A DNA stretch of 5,630 nucleotides from Tannerella sp. Its GTDB lineage: Bacteria; Bacteroidota; Bacteroidia; Bacteroidales; Tannerellaceae. Shown here piece after piece: positions 1-5,504 of this stretch. Location: the NCBI GenBank assembly GCA_031283915.1, contig JAITAY010000358.1:1-5630 (forward strand), given 5' to 3'. Every line of letters starts with the position of its first letter. The stretch's first letter is position 1. The position numbers and the translations under genes were made by a program. The notes below the pieces were generated by a model. The model ran no database searches, was not told the DNA's origin, and saw nothing but the letters and a program-made list of their open reading frames with translations.

Positions 1-29
1 CGTTGGATTTCTTCTTGGGAGAGGTTCAT
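1..29 (-). CDS. Partial CDS, N-terminus only, possibly ThiF/MoeB/HesA-like
   Basis: On the minus strand an ATG at 29-27 opens a frame that stays open to the window edge and reads MNLSQEEIQR. An in-frame upstream ATG at 41-39 would add MLTK, but it lies inside the arm of an inverted repeat, so I prefer 29. The peptide resembles the extreme N-terminus of E1-like sulfur-carrier adenylyltransferases (ThiF/MoeB/HesA), which often begin LSxEEIxRYxR. This is from memory of the family, and ten residues cannot establish it. The gene lies on the same strand as the upstream acyl-CoA ligase gene, about 120 nt downstream of its stop, so read-through co-transcription is possible. I am moderately sure it is a gene start and unsure of the product. 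Confidence 0.45.
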
Positions 30-33
30 TTTT

Positions 34-75
34 GTAAGCATCTTTTATTGGGTTTGACGCCACAAAGATGCTTAC
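34..75. repeat. 12-bp perfect inverted repeat before the left-edge gene
   Basis: GTAAGCATCTTT (34-45) and AAAGATGCTTAC (64-75) are perfect reverse complements separated by 18 nt. In the minus-strand transcript this would form a 12-bp hairpin ending 4 nt before the ATG at 29, across the ribosome-binding region. It could be a translational control hairpin or a dimeric regulator site. On the plus strand a T-run follows the right arm (76-81), which looks terminator-like, but no plus-strand gene lies upstream. On the minus strand the hairpin is followed by A residues, so it is not a standard terminator for the ligase gene. Confidence 0.6.
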
Positions 76-148
76 TTTTTTCCTGTTTTTAAACTCACTA
101 TTTTAAACCGCGCAAAGTATAATTACTAACCACTAACTGGCCGTTTTC

Positions 149-1798
149 TCATTCCAGCACAATTCCCTGTGCGGCAAGCAGTTCGAGCGAAAGATCCTTC
201 AGTTTGAATTTCTGTATTTTCCCGCTGCCGGTCATGGGGAACGTGTCTACGAAAAAGACGTACTTCGGGATTTTATGACGTGCGATTTTTCCACGGCAAA
301 AGTCCTTGACAATCTCTTCCGTCAGTGCAGCGCCTTCGTGGAGAATGATGAACGCTCCCACTTCCTCGCCATACTTCTTCGAAGGCACGGCGGCCACCTG
401 AATGTCTTTGATACCCTCCAGATGATACAGGTATTCTTCAATCTCGCGGGGATAGATATTTTCGCCGCCGCGGATAATCATGTCCTTGATGCGTCCGGTG
501 ATGCGGTAGTTGCCGTTGGCATCGCGGATACCCAGGTCACCGGAATGCAGGAAACCGTTCCTGTCGATCACCTCGGCCGTCGCTTCGGGGTTGTTGTAAT
601 ATCCTTTCATGACGTTGTACCCGCGGCAACAGACTTCACCCTGTACTCCGTCGGGCAGAAGTTCGCCCGTTTCGGGGTCAATCACGGCCACTTCGGTAAA
701 TTCGTAGTCGCGTCCGACGGTTTCGCAACGCACTTCGAACGGGTCGTCGATACGTGTCTGCGTCATGCCGGGCGACGACTCCGTCAGACCGTATACGCTT
801 GTAATTTGCAGGTACATTTTTTCGCAAACCTGTTTCATCAACTCGACGGGACACAGCGAGCCGGCCATGATGCCGGTACGCAGGCAGGTCAGGTCGAACA
901 TGTTGAACATCGGATGATTCAGTTCGGCGATGAACATGGTCGGGACGCCGTACAGCGCCGTACACCGCTCCTTGTGGACAGAGGCCAGGACGAGCAGCGG
1001 GTCGAAACGTTCGACCATCACCTGCGTGCAGCCGTGCGTCAGGACGTTCATCGTGGCCAGCACCACGCCGAAACAGTGAAACAGCGGTACGCAGACGCAG
1101 AGCTTGTCGTCGGCCGTGAAGGCCATGTGTTCGCCGGTCAGGTAGCCGTTGTTGGCGATGTTGTGGTGCGTCAGCATCACCCCTTTCGGGAAGCCGGTTG
1201 TCCCGGACGTGTACTGCATGTTGACCACGTCGTGGCAGTCCACCTGCTTCCTGGCCTCTTCCAGCAGACGGTCGTCGATATTCCTGCCCAGCAGGAGTAT
1301 CTCGGAAGTGTTATACATGCCCCGGTATTTTTCCTGGCCGATGTAGACGACGTTTTTCAGTTTCGGGAAACGCTTGCTGTTCATGAATCCGCGTTGCGAG
1401 TCCCGCAGTTCGGGCGCCATTTCATAGACCATATCGACATAGCTGCCGTCGAAAACGCCTTCGGTGATGCAAAGCGTATGAATATCGGCATCTTTGACGA
1501 GAAATTCCAGTTCGTTTTGCTTGTAGCTGGTATTGACTGTGACCAGTATGGCGCCGATTTTAGCGCCGGCGTAGAGGAACGTCAGCCAGTCGGGCACGTT
1601 CGTCGCCCAGATGCCGATATGCGTCCCCTTTTTCACACCGATGGCCATCAATCCCTTGGACATGTCGTCCACGCGCCGGTTGAACTGTTGCCACGTAAAC
1701 CGCAGGTTGCGGTCGGAATAGACGATGTATTCCTTGTCCGGCGTCGTCTCCGCCCAGTGTTCCAGCCACTGCCCCAGTGTTCTGTTCGAGAGTTCCAT
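149..1798 (-). CDS. Acyl-CoA synthetase (AMP-binding/ANL superfamily, ACSF2-like)
   Basis: This is a complete 549-residue ANL-superfamily adenylating enzyme. It should activate a carboxylic acid with ATP to the acyl-adenylate and then form the CoA thioester, in the cytosol or at the inner membrane face. Visible core motifs are the ATP-binding loop YTSGTTGFPKG (196-206), YGLTESSP (336-343), HSGDLG with Asp421, the hinge region GRIKDMIIRGGENIYP (435-450), and the C-terminal PMTGSGKIQK (521-530), whose Lys527 is the expected catalytic lysine. Length and motif spacing fit medium/long-chain fatty-acyl-CoA ligases of the ACSF2 type. Chain-length or aromatic specificity cannot be read from sequence. 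The ATG at 1798 lies 3 nt after the stop of the regulator gene, so the two are almost certainly co-transcribed and probably translationally coupled. The stop (TGA) is at 151-149. No core motif is missing and no frameshift is apparent. Confidence 0.93.
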   Translation of the reverse strand: MELSNRTLGQWLEHWAETTPDKEYIVYSDRNLRFTWQQFNRRVDDMSKGLMAIGVKKGTHIGIWATNVPDWLTFLYAGAKIGAILVTVNTSYKQNELEFLVKDADIHTLCITEGVFDGSYVDMVYEMAPELRDSQRGFMNSKRFPKLKNVVYIGQEKYRGMYNTSEILLLGRNIDDRLLEEARKQVDCHDVVNMQYTSGTTGFPKGVMLTHHNIANNGYLTGEHMAFTADDKLCVCVPLFHCFGVVLATMNVLTHGCTQVMVERFDPLLVLASVHKERCTALYGVPTMFIAELNHPMFNMFDLTCLRTGIMAGSLCPVELMKQVCEKMYLQITSVYGLTESSPGMTQTRIDDPFEVRCETVGRDYEFTEVAVIDPETGELLPDGVQGEVCCRGYNVMKGYYNNPEATAEVIDRNGFLHSGDLGIRDANGNYRITGRIKDMIIRGGENIYPREIEEYLYHLEGIKDIQVAAVPSKKYGEEVGAFIILHEGAALTEEIVKDFCRGKIARHKIPKYVFFVDTFPMTGSGKIQKFKLKDLSLELLAAQGIVLE

Positions 1799-1801
1799 GT
1801 T

Positions 1802-2383
1802 TCAATACGGTGTATAGATGACTCCCAGGATACGCGCCGGCTGCCCGTTGGCAGCGTGTACGTGATGCGCCACGATCGAATCGTAATAGATACTGTCGCC
1901 TTCTTCCAGCACATACGTGTCTTTTCCGTAATTGATTTCGATGATGCCTCCCAGGACGAAAATAAATTCCTCGCCTTCATGGGTGGAAAGCACGAAATCA
2001 GCTTCTTTCGCCGGCCGGACATCAATCAGAAAAGGTTCCATGTGCCGTCCCGACTTATCCTGCGAAAGTGCGTAGTAAGCCATGTTTTTATGTACCGCCT
2101 TCGCATTGTTTGAAAAATGGATGCCCTCTCTTTTGTCAAGGCTCTTTCCGCGGCAAACGACCGGCCCCAACTCCTGCTGATCATCCAGAAACGTACCCAG
2201 TCTGACGCCCAGCACACGCGCCACCTTAATTAGCGGCGCCAGCGAAGGCAGTTCCTCATTCTCTTCTATTCGCAGAATCTGCGTCAGGCTCAACCCGCTG
2301 CGTTCCGCCACGTCTTCCGCCGAAAGATTCTTCATTTCGCGCAGTCCCCGTATTTTTTCTCCGATTACTTTATTTACATTCAT
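1802..2383 (-). CDS. XRE-family transcriptional regulator with C-terminal cupin domain
   Basis: This complete 193-residue protein has two domains. Residues 7-67 form an XRE/Cro-type helix-turn-helix: AEDVAERSGLSLTQILRIEE (22-41) covers the turn and recognition helices, and PSLAPLIKVARVLGV (46-60) is the typical following helix. Residues about 114-193 are a Cupin_2 barrel. HEGEEFIFVLGG (135-146) matches cupin motif 1, and GDSIYYDSIVAHHVHAANG (162-180) matches motif 2. His135, Glu139 and one of His173/174/176 are likely metal or ligand contacts. This HTH-plus-cupin design is that of small-molecule-responsive regulators such as PuuR. The downstream ligase gene suggests the ligand is its substrate or product, which is inference. 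The ATG at 2383 is preceded on the minus strand by AGAAAGGGT, a possible weak Shine-Dalgarno sequence. A promoter with an internal palindrome lies 40-70 nt upstream, suggesting autoregulation. Confidence 0.92.
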   Translation of the reverse strand: MNVNKVIGEKIRGLREMKNLSAEDVAERSGLSLTQILRIEENEELPSLAPLIKVARVLGVRLGTFLDDQQELGPVVCRGKSLDKREGIHFSNNAKAVHKNMAYYALSQDKSGRHMEPFLIDVRPAKEADFVLSTHEGEEFIFVLGGIIEINYGKDTYVLEEGDSIYYDSIVAHHVHAANGQPARILGVIYTPY

Positions 2384-2424
2384 ACCCTTTCTTTTCTGAT
2401 TCCCTGTTTATTTTTAATGAGGGG

Positions 2425-2432
2425 CAAAAGTA
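2425..2432 (-). promoter_or_regulatory. Bacteroidetes-type -7 element of the regulator-ligase operon
   Basis: Read on the minus strand, positions 2432-2425 are TACTTTTG, an exact match to TAnnTTTG, the -7 consensus used by the Bacteroidetes primary sigma factor. About 19 nt further upstream is TATG, a poor match to the -33 TTTG, so the promoter may be weak or activator-assisted. Transcription would begin near 2418-2420, giving a leader of about 35 nt before the ATG at 2383. This is a motif match only. Confidence 0.6.
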
Positions 2433-2435
2433 GAC

Positions 2436-2451
2436 ATTTTCCCGGGAAAAT
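2436..2451. promoter_or_regulatory. 16-bp perfect palindrome, candidate operator
   Basis: ATTTTCCCGGGAAAAT is a perfect 16-bp palindrome lying between the predicted -33 and -7 elements of the minus-strand promoter, immediately upstream of the -7 box. A dimeric XRE regulator bound here would block RNA polymerase, so this is the natural candidate for the operator bound by the cupin-XRE protein encoded just downstream. The palindrome is seen directly; its role is inferred. Confidence 0.55.
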
Positions 2452-2566
2452 CATACGCACTGCAATAAAAATGCATCTTTTTTGTGCAGAAAAAGTAATA
2501 ATCCGTAGCAAAAACAGCAAAAAAAACTTCAACCGTTTGTTTTTCGAGTTTTTTCGTCCTACCTGC

Positions 2567-2583
2567 ATCCTGCGTGGCAGGAT
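2567..2583. repeat. Short perfect hairpin, 7-bp stem with GTG triloop
   Basis: ATCCTGC (2567-2573) and GCAGGAT (2577-2583) form a perfect 7-bp stem around GTG. No T-run follows directly on either strand, so it is not a canonical intrinsic terminator. It lies 22 nt before the ATG of the LRR fragment and resembles in size the hairpins of the array on the other side, so it may mark the left limit of the repeat-rich block. Confidence 0.5.
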
Positions 2584-2604
2584 AGGGGATGCGAAATAAA
2601 CAAC

Positions 2605-2796
2605 ATGTACTCATTTTCAACACGGAGACACCCTAATTCGGTAACGATGATTGATGAGGTTACTTTCAAGGAGTGCAGCAGCCTGACGTCCATAACCCTT
2701 TCCAACTCGGTAACGGAGATTGAGAGGGAGGTTTTTAAGAATTGCAGTAGCCTGATATCCGTAGCGATTCCCAACTCGATAACGAAAATTGGGTGA
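2605..2796 (+). CDS. Orphan BspA-type leucine-rich-repeat fragment, likely remnant
   Basis: This 63-residue frame contains two full 23-residue LRRs (residues 10-32 and 33-55) and the start of a third (56-63, PNSITKIG). The pattern PNSVTxIxxxxFKxCSSLTSITL is that of BspA-like surface proteins (LRR_5 type), first known from Tannerella forsythia. In DNA the units are 69 bp: 2632-2700, 2701-2769 and 2770-2793. Typical family members have a signal peptide, many repeats and often a C-terminal sorting domain, and none of these is present. Repeat similarity starts abruptly at residue 10 and ends in a TGA just before the hairpin array. I see no Bacteroidetes-type promoter upstream on the plus strand. 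It is most likely a remnant or a stranded repeat cassette rather than a functional protein, although the frame is intact. Confidence 0.55.
   Translation: MYSFSTRRHPNSVTMIDEVTFKECSSLTSITLSNSVTEIEREVFKNCSSLISVAIPNSITKIG
2632..2793 (+). repeat. 69-bp tandem LRR-coding repeats (2.3 copies)
   Basis: Two adjacent 69-bp units and a 24-bp partial third share the core aaCTCGrTAACG near each start (AATTCGGTAACG, AACTCGGTAACG, AACTCGATAACG). They also share a TGCAGyAGCCTGA segment about 45 bp into each full unit. The units have diverged at many positions, so this is not a recent duplication. The reverse strand is also open through them because 69 is a multiple of 3. Confidence 0.85.
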
Positions 2797-2806
2797 TATC
2801 CTTTTC

Positions 2807-2921
2807 CCGTCAGTTAAAACTGACGGCCATCGGAGGAATTGGGCTAAAGCCCGTGCGAGCCGTAGCGACCCACGTCCCCAAAGGGACGAAATATCGGTAG
2901 CGCGGGATGAAATCCCGGGGC
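2807..2921 (+). repeat. Array of four mini-hairpins with AAA-containing loops
   Basis: Four compact hairpins follow one another. (1) 2807-2826, 8-bp stem CCGTCAGT/ACTGACGG with loop TAAA. (2) 2841-2852, GGGC/GCCC with loop TAAA. (3) 2873-2888, CGTCCC/GGGACG with loop CAAA. (4) 2903-2917, CGGGAT/ATCCCG with loop GAA. On the plus strand the loops are A-rich with consistent polarity, suggesting a strand-specific element. Linkers share a (C/G)GTAGCG core at 2862 and 2898, and ATATCGGTAGCG fills the gap between hairpins 3 and 4. No convincing protein is encoded here, and there is no T-run for termination. A related array lies downstream of the antiporter in the opposite orientation. Confidence 0.75.
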
Positions 2922-3029
2922 GTTTTCATGCGTTCTATCTCATTATTTCCTATCCCTTAAACCGGGTCAACGCGACGGGTTGAACAGCCCCCTCTCCTCC
3001 CGTTTGATCTGCGGAAGGCAAAATTTCAT

Positions 3030-3037
3030 TACCTTTG
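3030..3037 (+). promoter_or_regulatory. Bacteroidetes-type -7 element of the antiporter gene
   Basis: TACCTTTG at 3030-3037 is an exact TAnnTTTG match. A TTTG at 3003-3006 could serve as the -33 element with a 23-nt spacer, slightly longer than usual. Transcription would start near 3042-3045, leaving a leader under 20 nt before the ATG at 3061, with no clear Shine-Dalgarno sequence, which is common in this phylum. Positions 2922-3029 hold nothing else I can identify. Confidence 0.6.
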
Positions 3038-3060
3038 TATGGAAAAAACATGCATGATTT

Positions 3061-5325
3061 ATGGATCATTTACCTGATTTCATCGGCGACCTGGCGCTGA
3101 TCCTGATCACGGCCGGAATTGCTACCATCCTGTTCAAGTTTCTCAAACAGCCTGTGGTGCTGGGTTACATTGTGGCCGGATTTATTGCCGGTTCGGCGGT
3201 GCCGTGGCTGCCGACAATCGCCGATATGGAGAACGTGGAGATATGGGCGGAAATAGGCGTCATCTTCCTGCTTTTTGCGCTGGGACTGGAGTTCAGTTTC
3301 AAGAAACTGATTGCCGTCGGAGGTACGGCTACGCTGGCAACCATGATCAATATGGGGGCGATGATGGTCATCGGTTACATGGTGGGGCGGATGCTCGGGT
3401 GGCCGGTGATGGACAGCGTCTTTCTGGGCGGCATGTTGTCGATGTCGTCAACGACGATTATCATCAAGGCATTTAACGACATGTCCCTGCAACGGCAGAA
3501 GTTTGCCGGAATCGTTTTCGGGATGCTGATTGTGGAAGACCTTGCAGCGATTGTAATGATGGTGTTGCTCTCGACCGTGGCCGTGAGCAACCGCATCGAG
3601 GGCGTCGAACTGCTGGAGAACCTCGCGCGGCTGCTGTTCTTTGTCCTGATATGGTTTGTCGTAGGGATTTATGTGATCCCGACGTTGCTCAAAAGACTGA
3701 AAGCATACCTGAACGACGAGACGCTGATCATCGTCGCTACCGGCCTGTGTCTGGGGATGGTGCTCTTCGCGTCGAAAGTCGGATTTTCGGCGGCGCTGGG
3801 AGCGTTTATCATGGGTTCCATTCTGGCGGAGACGATTCGTGCCAAACAGATCGAACACCTGATCGAACCGGTGAAAAACCTGTTCGGCGCAGTGTTCTTT
3901 GTTTCGGTAGGGATGATGATTGAACCGGCGGTGATCGGGCAGCATATCGGATTAATCCTTTTCCTGACAACGGTGGTGCTGAGCGGGCGGGTCGTTTTCG
4001 CCACGCTGGGCGTGCTGGCGTCGGGCGAGGGATTGAAGGTGGCGCTGCAATCGGGTTTCAGCCTGGCGCAGATCGGCGAGTTTTCGTTCATCATCGCTAC
4101 GCTGGGGATGAACCTGGGGGTGATCGGGGCCTCTCTGTATCCGATCATCGTGGCCGTTTCCATCATCACGACTTTTACAACGCCGTACTTTATCCGCACC
4201 GCGACGCCCGTCTACCGCTTCATCGAAAAACGCCTCCCCTCCTCCTGGCAGAAAATCGTTGACGGATACGCTTCGTCCGGCCTCAAGACGGTGAACCGGC
4301 AGAATACTTGGAACCGCCTGCTCAAGGACATATTGCTGTTCACGACCGTCTATGCCAGTATTTCGCTGGCCATTGTGCTCACCGGTAAACATCTGCTGAT
4401 TCCGCTGATCACGCAAAATCTTCCCGGCTTCTGGGGTCGCCTGCTCTCGGCCACCCTGCTGCTCCTGCTGATGGCGCCTTTCCTGCGGGCTATCCTGATG
4501 AAGAAAAACCGGTCGGACGAATTTAAGTCGCTGTGGAACGACAACCATTTCAACCGCGGCGCACTGGTCTCGCTGCTGATCCTGAAAGCCGGCGTCTGCT
4601 GTGTTCTGATTCTGATGGTACTGGTACCGCTGTTCCCGCACTACGCCCCGGCAATGTTCATCGTTTCGATGGCGTTCATGGTCGTTATTGTCTTTTTCGA
4701 GGGATTCAAGCGGCAGTCGCGGCGGATCGAAGCCCGTTTCATGGAAAACCTGAACCAGAAGGAACGGCTGGCCGAAAAACAGGCCGCCATCCATCCGCAG
4801 GTGGCTCATACGCTGCTCTCGAAGAAAATCCATCTGGAAGAGATCGAAATCTCGCCGCTGTCGCCGCGCATCGGGAAAACGCTTCGCGAACTGGATTTCA
4901 GGGGCAAATTGAAGCTGAACATCGTGACGATCGTCCGGGGAAACAGGAAAATCAACATCCCGGATGCCAACGAACGCCTGTATCCGTATGACAAACTGAT
5001 TGTGGCCGGCTCCGACGAAAACATCCAGAAATTTGTCAAAGACCTTGAGGCACGCAATTTGGGACTCGATGCCGACGACGACATGCAACCGCACATTGTC
5101 CTTTCGCAGTACGTGGTTGAAGCTCATTCGCCCCTGGCGGGCAAGAGCCTGGGCGAAACGAATTTCCAGCAGAAAACCGAATGCATGATCATCAGCATCG
5201 ACCGTGAAGGCACGGCATGGGCCAACGTCCCGGCGTCGTTCGTCTTCCGCGAAGGCGATACCCTGCTGCTGGCCGGAGAAAAAACAAAACTGGATGCGTT
5301 TGAGACAGCGCTGTCATCCTTCTGA
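3061..5325 (+). CDS. CPA2/Kef-type monovalent cation:proton antiporter with tandem RCK_C domains
   Basis: This complete 754-residue inner-membrane protein should exchange K+ or Na+ for H+ in ion and pH homeostasis. Residues 1-385 form the Na+/H+ exchanger fold: PVVLGYIVAGF (31-41), GVIFLLFALGLEF (66-78), VEDLAAI with Glu159-Asp160 in the unwound-helix ion site, FFVSVGMMIEP (279-289), and AQIGEFSF (336-343). Residues about 420-550 add roughly four more hydrophobic helices, followed by a charged stretch (551-589). Two cytosolic TrkA_C/RCK_C-like domains follow (about 590-663 and 678-754). No Rossmann-type TrkA_N (RCK_N) nucleotide-binding domain is visible, unlike E. coli KefB/KefC, so direct NAD or glutathione gating is not supported. 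The start is firm: an in-frame TGA at 3055-3057 lies just upstream and ATG 3061 is the first start after it. It is monocistronic on this strand. The substrate ion cannot be decided from sequence. Confidence 0.92.
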   Translation: MDHLPDFIGDLALILITAGIATILFKFLKQPVVLGYIVAGFIAGSAVPWLPTIADMENVEIWAEIGVIFLLFALGLEFSFKKLIAVGGTATLATMINMGAMMVIGYMVGRMLGWPVMDSVFLGGMLSMSSTTIIIKAFNDMSLQRQKFAGIVFGMLIVEDLAAIVMMVLLSTVAVSNRIEGVELLENLARLLFFVLIWFVVGIYVIPTLLKRLKAYLNDETLIIVATGLCLGMVLFASKVGFSAALGAFIMGSILAETIRAKQIEHLIEPVKNLFGAVFFVSVGMMIEPAVIGQHIGLILFLTTVVLSGRVVFATLGVLASGEGLKVALQSGFSLAQIGEFSFIIATLGMNLGVIGASLYPIIVAVSIITTFTTPYFIRTATPVYRFIEKRLPSSWQKIVDGYASSGLKTVNRQNTWNRLLKDILLFTTVYASISLAIVLTGKHLLIPLITQNLPGFWGRLLSATLLLLLMAPFLRAILMKKNRSDEFKSLWNDNHFNRGALVSLLILKAGVCCVLILMVLVPLFPHYAPAMFIVSMAFMVVIVFFEGFKRQSRRIEARFMENLNQKERLAEKQAAIHPQVAHTLLSKKIHLEEIEISPLSPRIGKTLRELDFRGKLKLNIVTIVRGNRKINIPDANERLYPYDKLIVAGSDENIQKFVKDLEARNLGLDADDDMQPHIVLSQYVVEAHSPLAGKSLGETNFQQKTECMIISIDREGTAWANVPASFVFREGDTLLLAGEKTKLDAFETALSSF

Positions 5326-5330
5326 CGCAA

Positions 5331-5370
5331 CCCCGGAATATCATCCTGTGCCCCGGAATATCATCCTGCG
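5331..5370. repeat. 20-bp tandem duplication just after the antiporter stop
   Basis: CCCCGGAATATCATCCTG followed by TG (5331-5350) is repeated immediately (5351-5370) with one difference (TG to CG), so 19 of 20 bases match. It starts 5 nt after the stop codon at 5323-5325. Near-identity suggests a fairly recent local duplication of one unit of the larger array. Confidence 0.85.
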
Positions 5371-5460
5371 CCACCAATATGCCGCCCCTCACGGGGCTTG
5401 TCGGGTTCCCTTCGGATACCGATATTTCGTTTTCTACCGATAGATCGTCCCTCGCAGGAC
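5331..5460 (-). repeat. Second mini-hairpin array, inverted homologue of 2807-2921
   Basis: Read on the minus strand the order is: GTCC/GGAC with a 6-nt loop (5460-5447); two ATCGGTA linkers (5443-5435 and 5429-5417); GGTaTCC/GGAACC with a bulge and loop GAAG (5420-5404); GCCCC/GGGGC with a GTGA tetraloop (5397-5384); a TATTGGTGGCG linker; then two copies of a GGATGATATTCC imperfect hairpin. CGAAATATCGGTA (minus strand of 5417-5429) occurs exactly on the plus strand at 2887-2899. Positions 5375-5350 on the minus strand match 2896-2921 on the plus strand at 22 of 26 bases. It sits between convergent genes, so it might contribute to RNA 3' ends, but no T-run follows the stems. Confidence 0.75.
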
Positions 5461-5504
5461 TTCATTCATGCGTATGGGCACTATATCCGCCTTATCATTA
5501 ACCA

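Noticed and set aside
34..81. Intrinsic terminator on the plus strand (hairpin plus T-run)
   Set aside because: No plus-strand gene lies to its left; the neighbouring gene starts there on the minus strand. The stem is AT-rich and the 18-nt loop is long for a terminator.
121..140. Short direct repeat ACTAACCACTAAC, with a similar stretch at 5497-5510
   Set aside because: It is a simple low-complexity intergenic pattern too short to assign a function.
275..2113. Long plus-strand open frame of 612 codons
   Set aside because: It lies antisense to both the ligase and regulator genes, which have clear domain motifs. Its translation is rich in His, Val, Gln and Arg without any recognisable domain, as expected of a shadow frame.
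2559..2774. Minus-strand 71-codon frame with a 23-residue periodicity
   Set aside because: The periodicity is the reverse-strand image of the 69-bp LRR repeats; the plus-strand frame gives the known LRR pattern.
2807..2921. CRISPR array
   Set aside because: Stem sequences differ from unit to unit, spacing is irregular and there are no constant repeats or cas genes.
2789..2983. Plus-strand 64-codon open frame across the hairpin array
   Set aside because: It is composed largely of hairpin and linker sequence and has no protein-like pattern.
2961..2983. Possible hairpin TCAAC/GTTGA upstream of the antiporter promoter
   Set aside because: A 5-bp stem with a 7-nt loop is expected by chance and has no homologue elsewhere in the window.
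3952..5127. Minus-strand open frame of 391 codons opposite the antiporter
   Set aside because: The translation is low-complexity (Gln, Arg, His and Asp rich) and antisense to a well-supported membrane protein.
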